A stretch of 64,000 nt of DNA. Source: Myxococcus stipitatus DSM 14675 (lineage in GTDB: Bacteria > Myxococcota > Myxococcia > Myxococcales > Myxococcaceae). Positions 1 to 8,884 of the stretch are shown piece by piece; within the stretch, counting starts at the first letter, position 1; each line of letters starts with the position of its first letter. The position numbers and the translations under genes were made by a program. The notes under the pieces are model-generated. The model did not search any database and was not told where the DNA came from. It worked only from the letters and a program-made list of their open reading frames with translations. Location of the stretch: NCBI RefSeq assembly GCF_000331735.1, contig NC_020126.1, positions 4,340,001 through 4,404,000 of the forward strand, given 5' to 3'.

Positions 1-256
1 CCACGAGCTTCTCCGTGGCGAGGAAGTCCACCACGTGCTCGATGACGCCGGGCCAGGGCAGGCACATCTCCTCGGCGATGCCCATGCCCGTGCCGGTTCC
101 CGCGTAATAGAGGAACTTCAGCGCGATATCCGAGAGCAACCCCATCTTCAGCCCCGTCTCCTCCACCGACTTGGGCTCCGGAGGAGCGATGTCGAGGATG
201 GATGGGTTCTCGAGCCTGAAGGGATTTTCGTCGTAGACGTGACCGGCGGGAGCCAT
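1..256 (-). CDS. AAA-family ATPase, N-terminal part (runs off window)
   Basis: Only the first 85 codons are inside the window; the gene continues to the left. It begins with ATG at 254-256, preceded on its strand by a purine-rich AAAAGGGG. The visible peptide has a Pro/Asp-rich lead (residues 1-30), then a helical segment containing KFLYYAGTGTG and EEMCLPWPGVIEHVVDFL. I associate this with the winged-helix-like N-terminus of a widespread bacterial AAA ATPase described as a predicted chaperone-type ATPase. The Walker motifs would lie outside the window, so ATPase function is from family resemblance only. It lies downstream of ilvE on the same strand, separated by a hairpin at 313-341. Confidence 0.6.
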   Translation of the reverse strand, partial: MAPAGHVYDENPFRLENPSILDIAPPEPKSVEETGLKMGLLSDIALKFLYYAGTGTGMGIAEEMCLPWPGVIEHVVDFLATEKLV

Positions 257-312
257 CGGGGCCCTTTTAGCTCAATCCCACGTGGGGAGGGCACGCGGCG
301 ATGGGGAGGGCA

Positions 313-341
313 GGTGCCCGGTCCTCGTGGGTCCGGGCACC
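313..341 (-). terminator. Hairpin downstream of ilvE
   Basis: A perfect 9-bp inverted repeat (GGTGCCCGG / CCGGGCACC) with an 11-nt loop lies just past the ilvE stop codon. There is no U-run on the minus strand, so it is a terminator-like or 3'-end-protecting hairpin rather than a classical intrinsic terminator. Confidence 0.45.
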
Positions 342-351
342 CCCAGGTGCA

Positions 352-1299
352 TCACACGTACGTGAGCCACTCCGCGTAGCGCGGCTCCATGCCTCGGACC
401 GTGCGGAAGTAGGTTTCCTGCACGAACGTACCGATGGGGCCTGGCTTGCCGGCGCCCACGGAGCGGTTGTCCACCTCGCGAACGGGGGTGATCTCCGCGG
501 CGGTGCCGGTCAGGAAAATCTCGTTACAGATGTACAGCGCGTCGCGAGTGAAGGTGACCTCGTCCACGACGCGGCCGCTGTCGCGCAGCATCTTGAGGAC
601 GGTGTCGCGGGTGATGCCGTCCAGGATGGGCGAGGACAAGGGGGGCGTCTTGATGACGCCCTTCTTGTTCACCATGAAGATGTTCTCGCCGGACGCCTCG
701 GCGACGAAGCCGCTGATATCCAGGAGGATGGCCTCGTCGTAGCCCGCCAGCACCGCCTCGCGCTTGGCGAGGATGGAGTTGACGTACTGGCCGGAGATCT
801 TCCCGCGCACCATGTTCACGTTGACGTGCATGCGGGTGAAGGAGCTCACCTTCGCGCGGATGCCTTCGCGAACGCCCTTGTCGCCCAGGTACGCGCCCCA
901 ATCCCACGCGGTGACGGCCACACGCGTGGGGTTCACCGCGCCCAGGCCCATGGCGCCGTCGCCCATGAAGGCCACGGGCCTCAAGTACGCGCCGTTGGCG
1001 AAGAGGTCCTTCTGCTTGCGCAGCAGGTCCAGGCACGCGTCCACGAGCTGGTCCTCCGTGAACGGCATCTTCAACATGCAGATGTGCGCGGAGTCGAACA
1101 GCCGCTGGATGTGCTCACGCAGGCGGAACACCGCCAGCCGTCCATCATGCGTCCGGTACGCGCGAATCCCCTCGAAGACGCCCAGCCCGTAGTGCAGGGC
1201 GTGCGTCATCACATGGACCTGGCCCTCGTCCCATTTCACCAATTGGCCGTCGAGCCAGATTTGATCTGCACGCAATACGCTGGTCGAGGTCGAGCTCAT
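352..1299 (-). CDS. ilvE: Branched-chain amino acid aminotransferase
   Basis: PLP-dependent class IV (fold type IV) aminotransferase that carries out the last step of Leu, Ile and Val synthesis, and the reverse step that feeds branched-chain acyl-CoA to the iso-fatty acids typical of myxobacteria (the latter is established biology, not visible here). The 315-aa protein has the usual family length. The N-terminal HALHYGLGVFEGIRAY motif (about residues 33-48) and the PLP-lysine region RGKISGQYVNS with K167 are clear, as are the phosphate-binding GEN (204-206) and TGTAAEI (264-270). The ATG start is preceded by AAGGAA at good spacing and by a promoter-like sequence at 1346-1374. It appears to be a single-gene unit. 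Confidence 0.95.
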   Translation of the reverse strand: MSSTSTSVLRADQIWLDGQLVKWDEGQVHVMTHALHYGLGVFEGIRAYRTHDGRLAVFRLREHIQRLFDSAHICMLKMPFTEDQLVDACLDLLRKQKDLFANGAYLRPVAFMGDGAMGLGAVNPTRVAVTAWDWGAYLGDKGVREGIRAKVSSFTRMHVNVNMVRGKISGQYVNSILAKREAVLAGYDEAILLDISGFVAEASGENIFMVNKKGVIKTPPLSSPILDGITRDTVLKMLRDSGRVVDEVTFTRDALYICNEIFLTGTAAEITPVREVDNRSVGAGKPGPIGTFVQETYFRTVRGMEPRYAEWLTYV

Positions 1300-1345
1300 G
1301 CACGGGTTCCTTCGCCCTGAAGTTGAGTCGTGGGACTGCCCGACT

Positions 1346-1374
1346 CTTCTAGCCAGCCACCGCTATGAGGTCAA
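1346..1374 (-). promoter_or_regulatory. Sigma-A-type promoter for ilvE
   Basis: On the minus strand a TTGACC -35 box (1369-1374) and a TAGAAG -10 box (1346-1351) are separated by exactly 17 bases. The predicted start of transcription is about 40 bases before the ilvE ATG. Identified by eye from consensus only. Confidence 0.5.
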
Positions 1375-1398
1375 AGCGTGAAAGACCTTTCGCGGAAT

Positions 1399-2871
1399 TC
1401 AGAGGACATGGGGAATTGGCGCGAGCATGCGGCGGAGGAAGGGGAGGTCCTCGGCGAGCGCTTTGCGTCCGAAGTGGAGGGCCTTGGAGGCGAGCTCCAC
1501 GGAGGGCACGACGTCGAGGGGTGACAGCGTGCGCGGGAAGCGTTTGACGTGGTGCGCGTAGGGCAGGTTGGGACTCACCGTCATCGCGGCCAGGCGTTGG
1601 AGCGGGAGCCAGAAGGGTGTGGTGAGCTTGGGCGCGAAGCCATCCAGCGCGAGGATGAGGGTGTTGCGCGTGCCGATGCGGCCTTGCGCGACGGCCTTCC
1701 ACGCGGCCTTCGCGGGGAGGTTGTCCACCAGCCCGCCGTCGATGAGGCGCGCCACGCCGTGCTGCGCCATGAGCCCGTCCAGGAGCGAGTGCATGCGCGG
1801 GTCCTCGCGCAGCACGTCGTAGTGGATGACGCCGGGGAGCGCGGAGGAGAACCCGGCCGCGTCCAGCGCGTCGAACTCGCCGGTGGCGTCGTCGGCGCCC
1901 AGGTGCATGCGCACGGTGATTTCGGGGCGGGTGAAGAGCTCCGCCATGGCGCCCATGGTCGCCTGGAGGCGGCGCGTGACCCCCGCGGGGTTGAGCAGCC
2001 CCAGGGGGCTCGTTCCCAGCAGGCGCTCGTAGTACTCGAGCGGACGCGGGAGCATGCCTCGGCGGATGCCGCCCACCGCGATGAGCGTGGGCACCGGCAG
2101 GTCCTTGAGGCGCAGGCCGCTGCCTTCGGGGCCCGCGCCGAAGAAGCGCCCCAGTCCGGCGCGCAGGAACAGGCGCAGCGCCGCCGGCAGGCCGTAGCGG
2201 CTCTCCGTGGAGATGAAGCGGAAGAGCTTCCGGAAGGAGAGGCCTCGGACGATGTTGATCATCTCCGTGGGGTCGAAGCGCGCCATGCGCGAGCGCATGA
2301 TGGCGAGGATGGCGCCCATGGACGCGCCCGCGAGCAGCTTGGGCTCCAGCCCGTGCTCGGCCAAGAGGCTCATCACACCCAGGTAGACGAAGGCGGTGCC
2401 GCCTCCGCCGCCGGTCACCATCACCAGCTCCTTGTGGCGCAGCTCGCGGTCCATCGCCTCGGGAGGCACGCGGCCTCGCAGCCGGGCCACCACCGCGTCG
2501 CGCGCCCGCGCCGCGTGCTCGCGCAAGTCCCTCACGTGGGGGATGAGCTGATCTCTCGTCGGAGGTTGGGGTCCTCCGAGGACGGGCGTGAGGCGGCGCT
2601 CCACCTCGTCGCGAAACGGCGTGAGCAGCGCGCCCACGCCCACGTCCAGCCCGCCGTGCTGAATCTTGTAGAGCCGCGCGAGCGACAGCGCGGTGCGGAG
2701 CACGGCCTCCTCGTGCTCGCCTATCAAGGCGGGATTCGCCAGCGACGCGCGCACGAGGGACAGCTCCAGCTCCTCGAGCGGGCGGGTGATCTGGAAGCGT
2801 TCCTTCAGGAGCACGGGGAAGCCAGGGCCTCTCGGGGCGCGAGCGCCCAGCATACGCCGTCCAACCGACAC
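1399..2871 (-). CDS. Patatin-like phospholipase family protein
   Basis: Predicted lipid acyl hydrolase with a Ser-Asp dyad. The patatin domain starts near residue 148: a glycine-rich oxyanion stretch (TGGGGG, 153-158), the nucleophile elbow GASMG (S184) and the DGG motif (D377) followed by LVDNLPAKAAW. Residues 1-145 are a helical N-terminal extension of unknown role. No signal peptide or membrane span is evident, so it is probably cytosolic or peripherally membrane bound. The start chosen is GTG at 2869-2871, with GGGAGG very close upstream; an ATG at 2853 (six residues in) is a reasonable alternative. It follows the MoxR-like ATPase gene by 31 bases on the same strand, so the two are probably co-transcribed. 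Confidence 0.88.
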   Translation of the reverse strand: MSVGRRMLGARAPRGPGFPVLLKERFQITRPLEELELSLVRASLANPALIGEHEEAVLRTALSLARLYKIQHGGLDVGVGALLTPFRDEVERRLTPVLGGPQPPTRDQLIPHVRDLREHAARARDAVVARLRGRVPPEAMDRELRHKELVMVTGGGGGTAFVYLGVMSLLAEHGLEPKLLAGASMGAILAIMRSRMARFDPTEMINIVRGLSFRKLFRFISTESRYGLPAALRLFLRAGLGRFFGAGPEGSGLRLKDLPVPTLIAVGGIRRGMLPRPLEYYERLLGTSPLGLLNPAGVTRRLQATMGAMAELFTRPEITVRMHLGADDATGEFDALDAAGFSSALPGVIHYDVLREDPRMHSLLDGLMAQHGVARLIDGGLVDNLPAKAAWKAVAQGRIGTRNTLILALDGFAPKLTTPFWLPLQRLAAMTVSPNLPYAHHVKRFPRTLSPLDVVPSVELASKALHFGRKALAEDLPFLRRMLAPIPHVL

Positions 2872-2902
2872 GCCTCCCGGATGCGCAACGGCCTCGCGCC
2901 GC

Positions 2903-3841
2903 TCACGCCTGGGCGATTTGCGGCAGGTTGGCGCGGGCCTTCTCGATGTCGCCCTCGTACTTGAGCACGAGGTTCAGCGTGGAGGCCACGACGTCCGAGG
3001 TGAGCTGGTCCGCGTTGAGCAGCACCAGGCTCTGCGCCCAGTCCAGCGTCTCGCTGATGGAGGGGGCCTTCTTCAAGTCCAGGGCGCGGATGGCGGCGAC
3101 GGCCTCCACCACCTGCTCGGCCAGCACCTGCGGCACCTGCGGCAGCCGAGAGCGGACGATGCGCAGCTCGCGCTCCCGGTCGGGGAAGTCGATGTGCAGG
3201 TGGAGGCAGCGGCGCTTGAGCGCGTCGGACAGCTCGCGCGCGGCGTTGGACGTGAGCAGCACGCGCGGGATGTGCTTCGCGCGGAACGTGCCCAGCTCCG
3301 GAATCGTGACGGCGTTGTCGGAGAGGACCTCCAGCAGGAAGGCCTCGAACTCCGGGTCCGCCTTGTCGATTTCATCCACCAGCAGCAGGGCGGGGCGCTC
3401 GGAGAGCTGGGCGCGGAGGATGGGGCGGGGCAGGAGGAAGCGCTCGGAGAAGAACACGGCGTCCCCGGACGCGAGCCGGTCCGCGGCCTCCGCCAGCGAC
3501 GAGGTGCCCTCCACCATCTCCCCGATCTTGTCCTTGAGGAGCTGGGTGTAGAGCAGCTGCTTGGCGTACTCCCACTCGTAGAGGGCCTTGGCCTCGTCCA
3601 GCCCCTCGTAGCACTGGAGCCGGATGAGCTCGCGGCCCAGCGCCGACGCCATGGCGCGCGCCAGCTCCGTCTTCCCCACGCCCGCGGGGCCTTCCACCAG
3701 GATGGGCTTGTCCATCCGGTCCGCCAGGAATGCCGCCGTGGCGATTTCGGGGGAGGGCAGGTATCCCACCTGCTCCAGCTGCTCTTCCGCGTCCGCCACG
3801 CTCTTGAATGCGCGGACCTCTGCCGTCGAAGGGGTGCTCAC
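2903..3841 (-). CDS. MoxR-family AAA ATPase
   Basis: AAA+ ATPase of the MoxR/RavA type, often acting in metal-centre insertion or protein-complex maturation. Walker A is GPAGVGKT (residues 51-58), Walker B LLLVDEID (152-159), sensor 1 LLTSNAAREL and the arginine-finger region follow. No VWA-domain partner is adjacent, which is common for MoxR but here is replaced by the patatin gene 31 bases downstream. I chose GTG at 3841 because the open frame upstream (to 3937) is low-complexity Gly/Arg sequence without family resemblance; a longer protein cannot be excluded. The client is unknown. Confidence 0.85.
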   Translation of the reverse strand: MSTPSTAEVRAFKSVADAEEQLEQVGYLPSPEIATAAFLADRMDKPILVEGPAGVGKTELARAMASALGRELIRLQCYEGLDEAKALYEWEYAKQLLYTQLLKDKIGEMVEGTSSLAEAADRLASGDAVFFSERFLLPRPILRAQLSERPALLLVDEIDKADPEFEAFLLEVLSDNAVTIPELGTFRAKHIPRVLLTSNAARELSDALKRRCLHLHIDFPDRERELRIVRSRLPQVPQVLAEQVVEAVAAIRALDLKKAPSISETLDWAQSLVLLNADQLTSDVVASTLNLVLKYEGDIEKARANLPQIAQA

Positions 3842-4037
3842 CCGGTGGAACTTACCCGAGGCCCCCCGGGCAACTGCGGCAAAAATGCCAGCCTCATCGT
3901 CCTTCCGACCCTGCCCTCTCGCTCTACCTCCCTGCAACCCACTGAAAAGACATAGGGAAATAATTTTCGCACCGTGGGCATACCCCGTGCATCTCAGTGG
4001 CGTAACTCACGAAGGGAAAGCAACGAGGTCCGTGGTC

Positions 4038-4259
4038 ATGATGTGGGCGTGGATGAGGATGGTGATGGCGGTGGCGGTCATCCTGCTGCCGGGCGGTTTC
4101 CCCCTGCTGCTGGCGTACGTCACGCTGCGGACGCTGATGAGCCGCTGGCGCGAGGCGCGGGCCCAGGCAATCCGGTTGGGGCGCGCGGTCTCCCTGCGCG
4201 ACGTCGTTGCCTCACTGCACTTCAAGGAGCTGGTGCGCGACGCGCGCGCCGCCCTCTAG
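4038..4259 (+). CDS. Small predicted membrane protein
   Basis: 73-residue hypothetical protein. Residues 2-30 form one strongly hydrophobic segment rich in Met, Val, Ala and Leu that includes VAVILLPGGFPLLLAYVTL, followed by a basic, amphipathic C-terminal half (RWREARAQAIRLGRAV). This predicts a single-span inner-membrane protein with a cytoplasmic tail. An AACGAGG sequence sits 9 bases before the ATG; a second ATG follows immediately. The frame is open far upstream, but that part is antisense to the MoxR gene and not believable. I recognise no family. It is convergent with aglZ. Confidence 0.55.
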   Translation: MMWAWMRMVMAVAVILLPGGFPLLLAYVTLRTLMSRWREARAQAIRLGRAVSLRDVVASLHFKELVRDARAAL

Positions 4260-4331
4260 TTTCTTCGCGGGGTAGGGCACAGATGTCGCGGTCTGCTGGA
4301 CGCGCGGCTTCCTGAGCTCCCCCGCCTGGCG

Positions 4332-4347
4332 TGCCGGCTTCCCGGCA
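4332..4347. terminator. Hairpin between convergent genes
   Basis: TGCCGG / CCGGCA with a CTTC tetraloop lies in the 170-base gap between the small membrane protein gene (plus) and the end of aglZ (minus). It is short and has no U-run, so it is a weak candidate for a shared 3' end. Confidence 0.3.
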
Positions 4348-4429
4348 GGTGCCGCTTCTCCAGACAGCACGGTGAATGGACTTCCGGCGGGGGCCACCCA
4401 CGCCCTGGCGATGGCCCCAGCCCGGCTGG

Positions 4430-7400
4430 CTACTTGTCCAGCTCGTCCACCAGCGCGGTCCAGTCGTCGTCTTCCTTGGGCGCGGTGGTGACGGGGAGCT
4501 GAACGACCATGGTGCGGTCGGTGGGCTCCGACTCGTCGCTCCCCAACATGACGGGGGCGGGAGCGGGGGCCTTCTTCGCGGCGGGAGCGGCCTTGGCGGC
4601 GGGCTTCGCGGCCTTCGCGGGCGCCGCGGCGGCGGGAGGGATGGTCTGGTTGATCTGCGGAGCGCGGGCCAGGTCGTCCTCGTCCGCCGCTGGAGCGGCC
4701 TTGGCGGCCTTCGCGGCCACTGGCGCGGGCGTGGACGGTGACTTGCTCTTGAAGCGAGCCAGCTCCAGCTCAGCGACCTTGAGCGCCTTGCTCTTCTCCT
4801 GCACGGACTGCTGCAGGCGCGTCACTTCCTGCGCCTTGATGGCGTCGCGGCGCTCGAGCTCGGCCTTCTGCTTGGTGTTGAGCTCCTCGACCTCGCGCAG
4901 CTGCCGGGCCTCCAGGTCCTTGCGCTCCTTCTGCGCGGTGGCGAGGCGGGCGGCGGCCTCGTTGGCCTTGCCCTCGGCGGCGGAGACCTTGGTGGCCAGG
5001 TCCTTCTCCGCGCGGGTCTTGGCGCCCTGCGCGTTCTCCAGCGCGAGCTCCAGGTCCTGGACCTTCTTGGCGCGAGCGGCGAGCTGCGCTTGCAGGTCCT
5101 TGGCCTTCGCGTCGGCGTCGGCGGCCTTCGCCTGGGCCTCCTGGGTGAGCTGGGCGACGCGCTGCTCGGACTTGGCCAGCTTCGCGGCCAGCTCGTCGGA
5201 GGCGCGCTTGGCTTCCGCGCGCTCCTGCTGCGTCTGCTGGGCCTGCTGCTGCGCCCGCGCCTCGGACTGCTGGAGGTTGCTCGCGAGACCGTCGCGCTCC
5301 TGCGCCAGCTTCTGGTGCTGGGCACCCGCCGCGCGCAGTTGCTCCTCGCGCTCGCCGAGCGCCTTCTTCGCCAGCTCGAACTGGTTGTTGAGCCCGGCCA
5401 TCTGCTGGCCGAGTCCATCCGCGTGGCGCTTGGCGTCGGTGGCCTGCGTCTGGAGCTTGGTCTCCATCGCCTTGAGCTGCTCGGTGCGGGTGGCGACCTC
5501 GCGGTTGAGCACCTCGGCCTGACGCATCTTCTCCTGCGTCACCTGCGTCAGCTTGCGCAGCGTGTCCGACAGCTCCTTGCCCTTGTTGGCCAGGTCGTTC
5601 TGGAGCAGCTCCTCGCGGCGCTGGGACTCCTCGGTGAGGGTGTCCAGGCGCTCCTTGAGGGTGGCCCGCGCGTCCTCCACCTGCGCGAGCTGCGCGGTCA
5701 GCTGGGTGACGTCCGCCACCCGAGCGCCCAGCTCGTGCTTGGTGATGGTGAGCTGTTCGCCCAGCTCCTCCACCTGGTTGCGCGCCTCGTTGAGCTCGCC
5801 CTGCAGCGCGGCCTGGGCGCTGGCGGCCTGCTGCCGGCTGGTGGTGTGTGCCTGCTGCTCGCGCGACAGCGTGTCCCGCGTGGCGGCGAGCTGGTCCTGC
5901 ACCTGTGAGAGCGTCTCGCTGGTGGCCTCCAGCTCGGAGCGCAGTCCGTCGCGCTCGCCCGTGAGCGCCTCGATGGTCGCGCTCGTCTCGGCGGCGAGCT
6001 TCTCGTGCGCGGCCCGCTCCGCCTCGTAGTTGCCCAGCGTCTCGGAGAGGTCTCCGCGGAGCTGGCCAATCTGCTGCGTGAGGGACTGCTCCAGCGCGTC
6101 CTTCGCCTCGCCCAACGCCGCGAGCTCGGCGGTGCGCTGGTCGCGCTCACCCGTGGTCCTCGCCAGGGTGTCGTTCGTGTCCTGGAGCGCGCCGCGGGTC
6201 TCATCCAGCTCGAGCTTGAGCGCGTCGCGCTGCGCGGTGGTGGTGCCCAGCTCGTCGCGCGTCTCCTCCAGCGTGTTCTGCGTCTGGGTGAGCGTCTGGC
6301 TGGTGGCCTCGAGCTCGCCGCGCGTCTCGGAGAGGGTCTGCTCCGTATTGGCCAGCGTGCCCTGGGTCTGCGAGAGCGTCTGCTCGGTGCGAGCGAGCGT
6401 GTCCTGCGTCTGCGCCAGCGTCTGGCTGGTGGCCTCCAGCTCGCCGCGCGTGGAGGAGAGCGCCTCTTCCGTCTGCGCCAGGCGGGTCTGCGTGTCGCTC
6501 AGGGTCTGGCTGGTGGCCTCGAGCTCGCCGCGCGTCTCGGAGAGGGTCTGCTCCGTGTTGGCCAGCGTGCCCTGCGTGTCCGAGAGCTGCTGCTCGGTGC
6601 GCGCGAGCGTGTCCTGGGTCTGCGAGAGCGTCTGGCTGGTGGCGTCCAGCTCGCCGCGTGTCTCGGAGAGCGTCTGCTCCGTGTTGGCCAGCGTGCCCTG
6701 CGTGTCCGAGAGCTGCTGCTCGGTGCGCGCGAGGGTGTCCTGCGTCTGAGAGAGCGTCTGGCTGGTGGCCTCGAGCTCGCCGCGCGTCTCGGAGAGGGTC
6801 TGCTCCGTCTGCGCCAGGCGGGACTGCGTCTCGTTCAGCGTCTGGCTGGTGGCCTCGAGCTCGCCGCGCGTCTCGGAGAGGGTCTGCTCCGTGTTGGCGA
6901 GGGTGCCCTGCGTCTCCGAGAGCTGCGAGGTGAGGGCCTGGATCTGGCCCGTGAGGTCGGCTTCCAGCTCCGCCTTCGCCGCGCGCACGTCCTCGAGCTG
7001 CCGGGTGAGGTCCTCCTCCAGCGCGTCCTTGGCGATGCGCAGGGCCTCGATGCGGCCCGTGAGGTCCTCTTCGAGCGCGTTTTTCGCCTCGGTGAGTGCC
7101 TCCAGCTCGCCGCTCAGCTCGGCCTCGCGGTCGGCCAGGTGCGCCTTGACGGCTTCGACCTCGCCCTCGAGTTCACCGATGCGCTCCAGCTGCTGCTGGA
7201 TGCTGGAGTTGAGGTCCGCCTCGGTGCGCTCGTTGCGAGCGATGGTCTCCGCGAGCTCGCGATCCAACGTGGAGATCTTCGAGTCGCGGTCCTCGATGCG
7301 CTGGGTGAGCTCCGCCTCCAGGGCATCCTTGTCCATCCGGAGCTGCTCGCGCTCGCTGGTGGTGCGCGCGAGGTCCGCCTCCAGGTCCGCCACCTGCTGG

Positions 7401-8785
7401 CTGAGGCGCGCGTCGAGCGCGTCGCGCTCCGCGTTCAGCCGGATGATCTCCGCGTCGGCCTGCGCACCGTGCTCCTCGGCGGCGGCGGCGCGGGTCTCGA
7501 GTCCACGAACGGTGGTGTCGCGCTCCTGCTCGGTCTGCTGCAGCCGCTCCTGGAGGGCCTGGATCTCTCCGTCCAGCTCGGCGTAGCGCTGGTCCCGCTC
7601 GCTGACGGTGCGGCCCAGCTCCGACTCGAAGTCGTCGCCGCGCTTGCCCAGCCGGGCAATCTCCGCCTCGTGCCCGCGGACGGTGTCCTGGAGCTTCTGC
7701 TCCTTGACCTCGAACTCGAGCGTGACGACGTTGAGGTGCTTGTCGAGCTTCTCGAACTCGCCGCGCAGGTTCTCCAGCTCGGAGCCTCGCCGCGCGAGCT
7801 CGTCGTCGCGGTTGTGGACCTCCTTGCGCAGGACGTTGATGTCCTTCTCCTTGGAGGCGACGACCTCGATGAGGTCCTTCTCCGCGGAGAACTTCTGGAG
7901 CAGCAGGTCGTCGACGGTGGCGCCGTGCTCGCGCTCCTTCTGGAGCATGGCCTGCTGCGCTTCGTTGAAGCGGCGCAGGAGGTCATCCACCTGCATCTTG
8001 AGGCCCTGGAGCTCCACGTCCTTCTCGTGGAGCCGGTCCTCGCCCGTCAGCAGCTCACGCTCGCGCACGCTCCAGATTTCGGAGAGGCGGGCGAGCTGCG
8101 CCTCGCGCGTCTTGAGCTCGTCGCGGAGGATCTGAATCTTGCCTTCCGGCGTGCCCATCAGCTCGCGGCGCGGAGGCGGGCGCTTGAGCTGGCGGGACTC
8201 GGCGAGCAGCTCCGCCTTGCGGTCGGCGATGGACTGGAACGCGCGGTCGAGGAAGGCGCGGTCCTCATCCGTCATCGCGCTGCGGCGCTCGCGCTTGGGC
8301 AGCTTGGGAGGGCCTCCCGCGGTGGTGCGGATGGCGGGCATCGGCGGGGGGGCCTCGCGCGGCGCGTTGCCCGAGAGGGCGGCGTCCAGCGACGCATCCG
8401 AGTCATCCGTGCCGGGTGGCACGATGCCGGTGCTGAGAGAGGCCAGCTCCCCCATCTCGAAGGGGATGACGAGGTAGCCATCGGCGGCGCCGGGGGTCTG
8501 CCGGTGCTGCGTGAGCCCGTCGACGCCCGTGTCGGACGAGAGCAGGAGGACCTTGAGGTTCTGGCCCCACTTGCCCTTCTTGATCTGCCCGCAGAGCGTG
8601 AAGCCGGATTGATCAGGCAGCTCGGCGCGGAGGACGACGAGATCCGGACGGCGCTTTTCCAGCTCGCGCTGCGCATCCGTGGCCGTCGCCGCCATGGCGG
8701 TTTGGTAACCCGCGCTCTTGAGCACGGTTGCCATGCTGAGGGCGAAGTCGTTCTGGCTTTCAACGATGAGGACGCGGCGCTCCAT
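4430..8785 (-). CDS. aglZ: AglZ-type gliding motility pseudo-response regulator
   Basis: 1451-aa protein with a receiver domain (about 1-120), a Pro-rich linker (about 135-170) and a coiled coil of more than 1100 residues ending in an Ala/Pro/Lys-rich tail (about 1370-1451). This architecture and the N-terminal sequence match my knowledge of M. xanthus AglZ, which is needed for adventurous gliding, binds MglA and localises with focal-adhesion motility complexes. The receiver is degenerate: in DLVVLRAELP the expected phospho-Asp position is R53, and the usual KPF switch motif reads IPF (107-109), so it should not be phosphorylated on the normal Asp. Residues about 620-847 are tandem 14-residue repeats. 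ATG at 8785 is preceded by GAAAGGG. The GT4 gene lies 99 bases upstream on the same strand, so co-transcription is possible. Confidence 0.9.
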   Translation of the reverse strand: MERRVLIVESQNDFALSMATVLKSAGYQTAMAATATDAQRELEKRRPDLVVLRAELPDQSGFTLCGQIKKGKWGQNLKVLLLSSDTGVDGLTQHRQTPGAADGYLVIPFEMGELASLSTGIVPPGTDDSDASLDAALSGNAPREAPPPMPAIRTTAGGPPKLPKRERRSAMTDEDRAFLDRAFQSIADRKAELLAESRQLKRPPPRRELMGTPEGKIQILRDELKTREAQLARLSEIWSVRERELLTGEDRLHEKDVELQGLKMQVDDLLRRFNEAQQAMLQKEREHGATVDDLLLQKFSAEKDLIEVVASKEKDINVLRKEVHNRDDELARRGSELENLRGEFEKLDKHLNVVTLEFEVKEQKLQDTVRGHEAEIARLGKRGDDFESELGRTVSERDQRYAELDGEIQALQERLQQTEQERDTTVRGLETRAAAAEEHGAQADAEIIRLNAERDALDARLSQQVADLEADLARTTSEREQLRMDKDALEAELTQRIEDRDSKISTLDRELAETIARNERTEADLNSSIQQQLERIGELEGEVEAVKAHLADREAELSGELEALTEAKNALEEDLTGRIEALRIAKDALEEDLTRQLEDVRAAKAELEADLTGQIQALTSQLSETQGTLANTEQTLSETRGELEATSQTLNETQSRLAQTEQTLSETRGELEATSQTLSQTQDTLARTEQQLSDTQGTLANTEQTLSETRGELDATSQTLSQTQDTLARTEQQLSDTQGTLANTEQTLSETRGELEATSQTLSDTQTRLAQTEEALSSTRGELEATSQTLAQTQDTLARTEQTLSQTQGTLANTEQTLSETRGELEATSQTLTQTQNTLEETRDELGTTTAQRDALKLELDETRGALQDTNDTLARTTGERDQRTAELAALGEAKDALEQSLTQQIGQLRGDLSETLGNYEAERAAHEKLAAETSATIEALTGERDGLRSELEATSETLSQVQDQLAATRDTLSREQQAHTTSRQQAASAQAALQGELNEARNQVEELGEQLTITKHELGARVADVTQLTAQLAQVEDARATLKERLDTLTEESQRREELLQNDLANKGKELSDTLRKLTQVTQEKMRQAEVLNREVATRTEQLKAMETKLQTQATDAKRHADGLGQQMAGLNNQFELAKKALGEREEQLRAAGAQHQKLAQERDGLASNLQQSEARAQQQAQQTQQERAEAKRASDELAAKLAKSEQRVAQLTQEAQAKAADADAKAKDLQAQLAARAKKVQDLELALENAQGAKTRAEKDLATKVSAAEGKANEAAARLATAQKERKDLEARQLREVEELNTKQKAELERRDAIKAQEVTRLQQSVQEKSKALKVAELELARFKSKSPSTPAPVAAKAAKAAPAADEDDLARAPQINQTIPPAAAAPAKAAKPAAKAAPAAKKAPAPAPVMLGSDESEPTDRTMVVQLPVTTAPKEDDDWTALVDELDK
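6245..6925 (-). repeat. Tandem 42-bp (14-residue) repeats inside aglZ
   Basis: About fifteen consecutive 14-residue units, each exactly two heptads, with consensus like LSETRGELEATSQT, LSQTQDTLARTEQQ and LSDTQGTLANTEQT, often in the same three-unit order (a 126-bp super-repeat). Nucleotide identity between copies is high enough to see by eye. The phase keeps the coiled-coil register, so copy gain or loss would lengthen or shorten the rod without breaking it. Confidence 0.85.
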
Positions 8786-8884
8786 GAAGCCCTTTCACCC
8801 GTAAAAAGTGCAGTGAAAACCGCAACATCCTACTGGGCGCGCGCGCGACTTGGGAAATTTCCGAAGGGGGCTCGGTCGTCTGCT

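Noticed and set aside
6245-6925. CRISPR array
   Set aside because: Repeats are contiguous, in frame and protein coding, without unique spacers.
4430-8785. FrzS as identity of the coiled-coil response regulator
   Set aside because: FrzS is far shorter (about 555 residues) and its receiver differs; the length and N-terminus fit AglZ.
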